NCBI GenBank assembly: GCA_963991985.1
Contig: CAXDRX010000003.1
Span: 75,464-139,463 of the forward strand
Length of the DNA: 64,000 nt
Source: MED-G17 sp963991985
Lineage (GTDB): Bacteria; Bacteroidota; Bacteroidia; NS11-12g; UBA9320
Direction of reading: 5' to 3'
Shown: positions 59,445 to 64,000 of the stretch, one piece after another
Layout of the letters: every line of letters begins with the position of its first letter
Numbering within the stretch: position 1 is the stretch's first letter
The notes under the pieces: model-generated
Told to the model about the DNA's origin: nothing
What the model saw: the letters and a program-made list of their open reading frames with translations, nothing else
Database searches by the model: none
Made by a program: the position numbers and the translations under genes

Positions 59445-60317
59445 ATGATACTTGACGGGAAAAAAACATCCGTATTGTTGAAGGAAGGAATTGCTGCTGA
59501 AGTTGAACAACTTGCAGGACATAAACGTCCCCATTTGGTAGCAGTTTTGGTGGGCGACGATGGGGCAAGCCAGACCTATGTTAAGAATAAAAAAATTGCT
59601 TGCGACAAAGTAGGTTTCCAATCCACGGTTGTGCATTTGTCCGAACAAACCAATGAAGCCGACTTACTAAAAAAAATCGACCACTTGAATCAAGACAATA
59701 CCGTAAATGGAATCATCGTGCAATTGCCCTTGCCCAAGCATTTGAATGCTTCCAAGATCACCCAAAGCATCGCCCCAGAAAAAGATGTGGATGGTTTTCA
59801 TACCATCAGTCTTGGAAAAATGATTTTGAACCAACAAACATTTTTACCTGCAACGCCTTTTGGTATTGTCAAATTGATTGAACACTACAAGGTACCTACC
59901 CAAGGGAAACATGCCGTAATTCTTGGGCGAAGCAATATCGTCGGACGTCCATTGAGCGTGTTGCTCTCTTCCAACAATGCCTATGGAAATGCAACCGTAA
60001 CGCTATGCCACAGCCGAACAAAAGACTTGCAAAATTTCACCAAGCAAGCAGATATTTTGGTGGCTGCCTTAGGCATCCCAGAATTTGTAAAAGCAGAGAT
60101 GGTAAAAGAAGGAGCTACCGTAATCGACGTCGGGATAAGTCGGGTACCCAACAATTCTCCCAAAGGATATTCCCTAAAAGGAGATGTTGATTTTGAAAAA
60201 GTTCAACAAAAAGCTTCTTTCATTACTCCCGTGCCGGGTGGGGTGGGGCCCATGACCATTTTGGGCCTGCTTACCAATACCCTTCAGGCTTTTAAACAAC
60301 AAAACCATTTGGCGTGA
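59445..60317 (+). CDS. folD: Methylenetetrahydrofolate dehydrogenase/cyclohydrolase
   Basis: 290 residues. Bifunctional: oxidises 5,10-methylene-THF and hydrolyses the methenyl form to 10-formyl-THF. 'SQTYVKNKKIACDKVGF' carries the YxxxK catalytic pair, 'GIIVQLPLPKHLN' and 'KDVDGFH' are the folate loops, 'VILGRSNIVGRPLSVLL' is the NAD(P) loop, and 'TPVPGGVGPMTILGLLTNT' is the C-terminal signature. The usual PCTPxG motif reads 'PATPFG', with Ala replacing Cys. It overlaps queE as GTGA (4 nt). Confidence 0.94.
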   Translation: MILDGKKTSVLLKEGIAAEVEQLAGHKRPHLVAVLVGDDGASQTYVKNKKIACDKVGFQSTVVHLSEQTNEADLLKKIDHLNQDNTVNGIIVQLPLPKHLNASKITQSIAPEKDVDGFHTISLGKMILNQQTFLPATPFGIVKLIEHYKVPTQGKHAVILGRSNIVGRPLSVLLSSNNAYGNATVTLCHSRTKDLQNFTKQADILVAALGIPEFVKAEMVKEGATVIDVGISRVPNNSPKGYSLKGDVDFEKVQQKASFITPVPGGVGPMTILGLLTNTLQAFKQQNHLA

Positions 60318-60910
60318 AATACCCGCATATCCATACCTATTTCACCATCCAAGGAGAAGGGAAATATTCGGGAAGTCCTAGCATTTTCCTCCGTTTGGCC
60401 GGATGCAACGTGGGCTGTGTGTGGTGCGATATCAAAGAAAGCTGGCCTGCCGAAAAATTTCCCTTAAAAAGCACCGAAGAATTGATCAAAGAAATAGACC
60501 AATACCCTACGAAACTTGTGGTTATTACAGGCGGGGAACCTGCCATGTACAACCTCACAGAATTGTGCGAGGCTTTGAAAGAAAAAGGGAAAACCATTCA
60601 TATAGAAACCTCTGGTGCCTACGAACTTCATGGAACTTTTGATTGGATTACATTGAGCCCCAAAAAATTCAAAGCACCCGTCCCCTCCATTCTACAAAGG
60701 GCAAATGAGCTCAAAGTAGTGGTGTTTCACAAAAGCGATCTTGAATGGGCCGAAAAATATGCCCAAAAAGTAAAACCCCAAACCGACTTGTATCTACAAG
60801 CAGAATGGGACAAAAAAAAGGAGATGTACCCATTGATTTTGGAATACATCGAAAAAAAACCCAATTGGAAACTGTCTGTACAAACACACAAATATTTAGG
60901 AATCGAATAA
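60314..60910 (+). CDS. queE: 7-carboxy-7-deazaguanine synthase
   Basis: 198 residues. A radical-SAM enzyme making the deazaguanine ring of queuosine (and preQ0-derived bases). 'TIQGEGKYSGSPSIFLRLAGCNVGCVWCD' contains the CX3CX2C cluster motif, 'VVITGGEPAMYNL' is the SAM-binding GGEP, and 'IHIETSGAYEL' and 'LSPKKF' are family motifs. GTG start overlaps the folD stop. Together with the precursor transporter at 28685 it shows that this genome can both make and take up queuosine intermediates; the other que genes are not in the window. Confidence 0.93.
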   Translation: MKYPHIHTYFTIQGEGKYSGSPSIFLRLAGCNVGCVWCDIKESWPAEKFPLKSTEELIKEIDQYPTKLVVITGGEPAMYNLTELCEALKEKGKTIHIETSGAYELHGTFDWITLSPKKFKAPVPSILQRANELKVVVFHKSDLEWAEKYAQKVKPQTDLYLQAEWDKKKEMYPLILEYIEKKPNWKLSVQTHKYLGIE

Positions 60911-60911
60911 T

Positions 60912-62006
60912 ATGTCAATGAAATGCGGTATCGTGGGATTGCCCAATGTAGGAAAATCCACCTTGTTCAATTCTCTGAGCAATGCCAAAGCTCAAAGTGC
61001 CAACTTCCCTTTTTGTACCATTGAACCCAATGTGGGAACCATTACCGTTCCCGACGAAAGACTCTTTGAACTTGAAAAACTCGTGCAACCCGAGAAGGTA
61101 ATCCCAACAAACATCGAAATTGTTGACATTGCGGGCTTGGTCAAAGGGGCAAGCAAAGGAGAAGGTTTGGGCAATCAATTTTTGGGCAATATCAAAAATA
61201 CCCATGCCATTTTGCATGTTGTACGTTGTTTCGACGACGACAATATTGTGCACGTAGACGGCAGTGTTGACCCGGTTAGAGACAAAGAAATTATTGACTT
61301 TGAGCTTCAATTGAAAGATCTTGAAAGCATTGAAAATCAAATAATCAAAACTGAAAAAGTAGCCAAATCGGGAGACAAAGAAGCCAAGAAAAAATTGGAC
61401 ATCCTCGGAAAAATCAAAAACGAAATTGAAGCGGGGAAATCAGCACGAAACGCCATACAGGAAGAAAACGAGTGGGACGCCGTTAAAGATCTTAACCTGC
61501 TTACCCTGAAACCTGTTCTTTATGTATGCAATGTGGATGAAAAAAGTGTTGTGTCTGGCAACCAGTATACCAAAAGACTCATGGAAGCAGTGGCACATGA
61601 AGAAGCTGAAGTTCTTTTGATAAGCGCTGCCATAGAAAGCGAGCTTATAGATCTAGGAAGAGAAGATCAATTGCTTTTTTTAGAAGAAATGGGCTTGAAA
61701 GAAAGTGGTGTGGCACGTTTGATTGCATCGGCTTACAAATTGCTCAATTACATTACCTATTTCACCGCGGGCAAAAAAGAAGTTCGTGCTTGGACCATAG
61801 AAAAAGGATGGACCGCACCCAAAGCAGCAGGGGTAATCCATACCGATTTCGAAAAAGGATTCATAAGGGCAGAGGTAATTGCTTTTGCTGATTTTGTAAA
61901 ATACAAGTCTGAATCTGCCGCAAAAGACGCCGGAAAAATGCGTGTTGAAGGCAAAGAATACATCGTGCAGGATGGTGATGTTATGCACTTTAGGTTCAAC
62001 ACCTAA
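60912..62006 (+). CDS. ychF: Redox-regulated ATPase/GTPase YchF (Obg-like)
   Basis: 364 residues, full length. G1 'GIVGLPNVGKSTLFNSLS', G3 'VDIAGLVKGASKGEGLGNQFL', G4-like 'VLYVCNVDEKSV' (NxxE, the ATP-preferring form), a coiled-coil insertion (about residues 130-200) and a C-terminal TGS domain ('YFTAGKKEVRAWTIEKGWTAPKAAGVIHTDFEKGFIRAEVI'). YchF binds ribosomes and antioxidant regulators in stress responses. It starts 2 nt after queE. Its end overlaps the convergent XRE gene by 4 nt. Confidence 0.95.
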   Translation: MSMKCGIVGLPNVGKSTLFNSLSNAKAQSANFPFCTIEPNVGTITVPDERLFELEKLVQPEKVIPTNIEIVDIAGLVKGASKGEGLGNQFLGNIKNTHAILHVVRCFDDDNIVHVDGSVDPVRDKEIIDFELQLKDLESIENQIIKTEKVAKSGDKEAKKKLDILGKIKNEIEAGKSARNAIQEENEWDAVKDLNLLTLKPVLYVCNVDEKSVVSGNQYTKRLMEAVAHEEAEVLLISAAIESELIDLGREDQLLFLEEMGLKESGVARLIASAYKLLNYITYFTAGKKEVRAWTIEKGWTAPKAAGVIHTDFEKGFIRAEVIAFADFVKYKSESAAKDAGKMRVEGKEYIVQDGDVMHFRFNT

Positions 62007-62218
62007 TTTTGGTGCAACTCGCCAGGGTATACCTCTCGGATGTGCACCTCATAAAATTTTGAAATTTTCAGCGCTTGATCATAGAGAACAGGGACTTTCC
62101 CTCTTTCCATCCGACTGTAAGTTGCCTGACTGATACAAAGCATCTTGGCGATATCCTTTTGGGCATACCTATTTTCAACCCTAAGCTCTTTTATTCTTTC
62201 ACAAACTTTTTCATTCAT
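62003..62218 (-). CDS. Small XRE-family helix-turn-helix regulator
   Basis: 71 residues, little more than one HTH_3 domain: 'IKELRVENRYAQKDIAKMLCISQATYSRMERGKVPVLYDQALKISKFYEV'. Such single-domain proteins act as dimeric DNA-binding regulators, sometimes autoregulatory. An inverted repeat (62266-62283) lies 48-65 nt upstream and could be its operator. No toxin partner is next to it, so I do not call it an antitoxin. Confidence 0.88.
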   Translation of the reverse strand: MNEKVCERIKELRVENRYAQKDIAKMLCISQATYSRMERGKVPVLYDQALKISKFYEVHIREVYPGELHQN

Positions 62219-62265
62219 AAACTTTCATTTCCTCCAAAGGAATGCATTTATTCATTAAAAACAGT

Positions 62266-62283
62266 GTCTTATCCAAATAAGAC
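62266..62283. repeat. Perfect 7-bp inverted repeat upstream of the XRE gene
   Basis: GTCTTAT and ATAAGAC flank the tetranucleotide CCAA. It lies in the 259-bp gap between the XRE gene (-) and the GT-C-like gene (+), so it could be an operator for either. The rest of this gap is AT-rich, without an exact TAnnTTTG box close to either start. Confidence 0.4.
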
Positions 62284-62477
62284 TATGATTCATTCAATTC
62301 TGCTTAAAGATTCCTTGGTTTTGGCAAAAGTTTGATTTTCATTCGTGTTTATGAAATTACTAAATATTTACCTTACGGTCATTTTATTCTCTGTATTCCA
62401 TTTTTAAAGAAGCGTAGAAAACCATTTCTATACTTACTTTTCTTCTCCCTACCTTATTTGTCCTGTTTAAAATATAT

Positions 62478-63935
62478 GTGTTTGTCGCATACAACTTGCG
62501 CTATGTAGGCTCAGATGATTTAATTTATTGGCTAATGGCTTCCGACTATGCACAGGGCTTAGTTCATGAACCTTTTTTCTATGGCCAAAACTATCTACTC
62601 CCAATTGAATCTTGGTTATCAGCCCCATTTGTTGCGCTAGGTGTAAAGCCATTTGTGGTATTGTCTATAGTTACCCATATACTGGCCTTATTACCATTTT
62701 TTTTTGTGGGTAGCTATTTAGAAAAACAAAAATTTAAATGTGGATTTGTATTGGTTTTCTTAGTGGGGCTTTCTCTGCCCGTAGAATATGATTTGCTCAT
62801 GTCGCAATCCAGAGGCTTTGTAGGGGGTCTTTTCTGCGCTTCACTTCTATTTTTACTAAATATAAAACAACGTTTTTTTGGGTTTTGGTTTGGACTCATT
62901 TCATTTTTCTCCCTTCTCATTAACCCCAATGCTGGGTTCATACCATTATTTTACTTTTTACATTTATGGATTTCAAAACAGCTTAATAGCGCATTTTTCA
63001 TACAGGTGATTCCATCATCTATAATCGTTGGTATTCTTTATTATCAATTCAAAACTTTTTACATTCAAAATCCTGCATTTTTAGTCCATTCTATGTGGGG
63101 TCTGAATTTCTCTTTTCCACACTTTTTAAAAGCCTTTAAAAATATGGATTCCTACTTCCGTTTTGTGGCTCCTTTCGTTTGGGGAATCCCTTTTCTTGCG
63201 CCGCTTTCTTTCTTAATAATTGGTTTAATTTTATTGAGAAAAATGAAATATTCCGTCCCCTTATTATTTGTATTTCTTACCATCATTTTTTCTCTTGGGA
63301 TAGTAAAAGTCAGCAATGGCTTTGAATCTATTTTTTATCCTTATTCAAGAATGTTCGTTGCCCTTCCTATTCTTATAGGTATTTCTCTAACATGGCTTTT
63401 AAAACGATACCAATCCAACAAAGTTTTTTTGTCCCTTATATCAATTTTTGGACTTTTATTTTTCTATCTCAAAACAACCAAACTTGAAACTACAATTAGA
63501 GCTGAAGTCAATTCAACTATAGAAATACCTGTTTCAGTAAAGTCAATTACACAAATCAAAAAGGATTGTAAAGCGCTAAAAGTAATAGCAGATTCGAATA
63601 AAATTGACTTAATAATAATAACTCCAAATGGAGATTTAAGCACCCCAAAAAGTGAGTTTATTTGTTATCCTTGTTCCTTTATTGAAAATGGTTTCCCAAA
63701 AACCATTTTGAACGTATGGGATAAGCGAAGCATCAACTTTCAATATCTAATGCAGGTGGTTCAAAAAAGAATTTTGATTTATAATTTCGATAAAATATGG
63801 CGAAACAATATATCAGATATTGATTGCTCATTCTTAGACGATGAACAAAAATTACTTTTAATAAAAAATAACACCCTTACGTTAGACCAACTATCAGAGA
63901 AGATTGGCTTCAAATACAAACGTCACGATTATTAA
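62478..63935 (+). CDS. GT-C-like multi-pass membrane protein, 5' end uncertain
   Basis: 485 residues from GTG 62478, with about nine hydrophobic helices and a C-terminal soluble region. 'RYVGSDDLIYWLMASDYAQG' near the start resembles the first periplasmic loop of GT-C glycosyltransferases, with an acidic pair. The first helix expected before it is encoded just upstream in the same frame ('TFLLPTLFVLFKIYVFVAYN'), which is open back to a TAG at 62415 but has no ATG, GTG or TTG. So either translation starts at ATT/ATA (62424, 62430), or a frameshift joins an upstream frame, or the protein truly starts at 62478. The substrate is unknown; it may be related to the similar gene at 35525. Confidence 0.75.
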   Translation: MFVAYNLRYVGSDDLIYWLMASDYAQGLVHEPFFYGQNYLLPIESWLSAPFVALGVKPFVVLSIVTHILALLPFFFVGSYLEKQKFKCGFVLVFLVGLSLPVEYDLLMSQSRGFVGGLFCASLLFLLNIKQRFFGFWFGLISFFSLLINPNAGFIPLFYFLHLWISKQLNSAFFIQVIPSSIIVGILYYQFKTFYIQNPAFLVHSMWGLNFSFPHFLKAFKNMDSYFRFVAPFVWGIPFLAPLSFLIIGLILLRKMKYSVPLLFVFLTIIFSLGIVKVSNGFESIFYPYSRMFVALPILIGISLTWLLKRYQSNKVFLSLISIFGLLFFYLKTTKLETTIRAEVNSTIEIPVSVKSITQIKKDCKALKVIADSNKIDLIIITPNGDLSTPKSEFICYPCSFIENGFPKTILNVWDKRSINFQYLMQVVQKRILIYNFDKIWRNNISDIDCSFLDDEQKLLLIKNNTLTLDQLSEKIGFKYKRHDY

Positions 63936-63946
63936 ATTGAAAAACC

Positions 63947-64000
63947 TTAAGAAATCTTGCTCTTGATTCTGGCTTTTTTGCCGGTAAGACCCCGCAAGTA
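63947..64000 (-). CDS. C-terminal end of an unidentified minus-strand gene
   Basis: An open minus-strand frame enters from the right edge and stops at 63947. The visible C-terminus is 'YLRGLTGKKARIKSKIS', very basic. It would be convergent with the membrane-protein gene ending at 63935, 11 nt away, in keeping with tight convergent spacing elsewhere. Too short to identify. Confidence 0.4.
   Translation of the reverse strand, partial: YLRGLTGKKARIKSKIS

Noticed and set aside
62003..62218. XRE protein as antitoxin of a toxin-antitoxin pair
   Set aside because: No small toxin-like gene adjoins it on either side; ychF and a membrane protein are its neighbours.
62351..62407. 18-residue ATG peptide upstream of the GT-C-like gene
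   Set aside because: It is very short with no visible ribosome-binding site; hydrophobic residues arise in every frame of this T-rich stretch. An attenuator-type leader cannot be excluded but has no support.
1..64000. CRISPR arrays, tRNA or rRNA genes, insertion sequences, prophage
   Set aside because: No spaced direct repeats, cloverleaf-like segments, transposase motifs or phage genes seen; the gaps are too short for rRNA.

Overview
The window is a gene-dense, AT-rich chromosomal segment of a member of the Bacteroidota. Four very different proteins end in type IX secretion (T9SS) sorting domains: three type A tails and one type B gliding-associated tail. Other lineage markers are a long NusB, a DUF3276 PUR-family protein, a DUF1573 lipoprotein, a Bacteroidota-type arginine decarboxylase and the promoter box TAnnTTTG. 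I see no rRNA, tRNA, CRISPR array, insertion sequence or prophage, and no intergenic gap above 300 bases. It reads as core chromosome rather than an accessory island.

Layout. 1-998 (-): glycosyltransferase 2 (cut by the window edge) and polysaccharide deacetylase. 1027-4651 (+): tolC, periplasmic adaptor, gpsA. 4635-8297 (-): uvrA and a T9SS-exported choice-of-anchor V protein. 8349-11807 (+): arginine decarboxylase, a deoxyhypusine-synthase homologue, a small membrane protein and a sulfotransferase. 11823-15147 (-): EamA transporter and a DEXH helicase. 15221-21885 (+): prmA, a giant exported protein of about 1470 residues, plsY, clpS, beta-carbonic anhydrase. 21938-24962 (-): T9SS sialidase-like protein and holA. 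24997-29440 (+): HsdR-N-like nuclease-fold protein, Na+/H+ antiporter, two glycosyltransferases, queuosine-precursor transporter. 29437-36985 (-): split transketolase with a von Willebrand A gene between its halves, phosphoribosyltransferase, coaE, yajC, DUF1573 lipoprotein, nusB, GT-C-like membrane protein. 37119-42385 (+): ABC exporter, DUF3276, DUF4199, SRPBCC-like protein, plsC, gatC, LolD-type ATPase, cobalamin adenosyltransferase. 42389-43120 (-): TPR lipoprotein. 43210-56952 (+): ffh, PKD T9SS protein, pdxH, glycosyltransferase, ABC-F, FKBP lipoprotein, giant T9SS type B protein. 56942-59315 (-): S8 protease and lipoprotein. 59445-62006 (+): folD, queE, ychF. 62003-62218 (-): XRE regulator. 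62478-63935 (+): GT-C-like membrane protein. The start of one more minus-strand gene is at the right edge.

How the genes work together. Most are housekeeping: phospholipid synthesis (gpsA, plsY, plsC), translation and protein targeting (ffh, yajC, gatC, prmA, nusB), repair and replication (uvrA, holA, helicase), cofactors (coaE, folD, pdxH, queE with a queuosine-precursor transporter, cobalamin adenosyltransferase). Around them lie exported proteins that presumably depend on a T9SS encoded elsewhere.

The most interesting signals concern expression. At least ten genes have an exact TAnnTTTG box only 4-10 nt before the start codon, which implies leaderless or nearly leaderless mRNAs. This placement identifies TTG/GTG starts for prmA, nhaD and others. 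Genes within operons are joined by 1-, 4- and especially 8-nt overlaps. Three genes (gpsA, the DUF4199 gene and the GT-C protein at 62478) have no ATG, GTG or TTG where their proteins must begin. Other candidates are the arginine decarboxylase/DHS-like pair next to a sulfotransferase, the VWA gene inserted between transketolase halves, and the large uncharacterised protein at 16017-20417.
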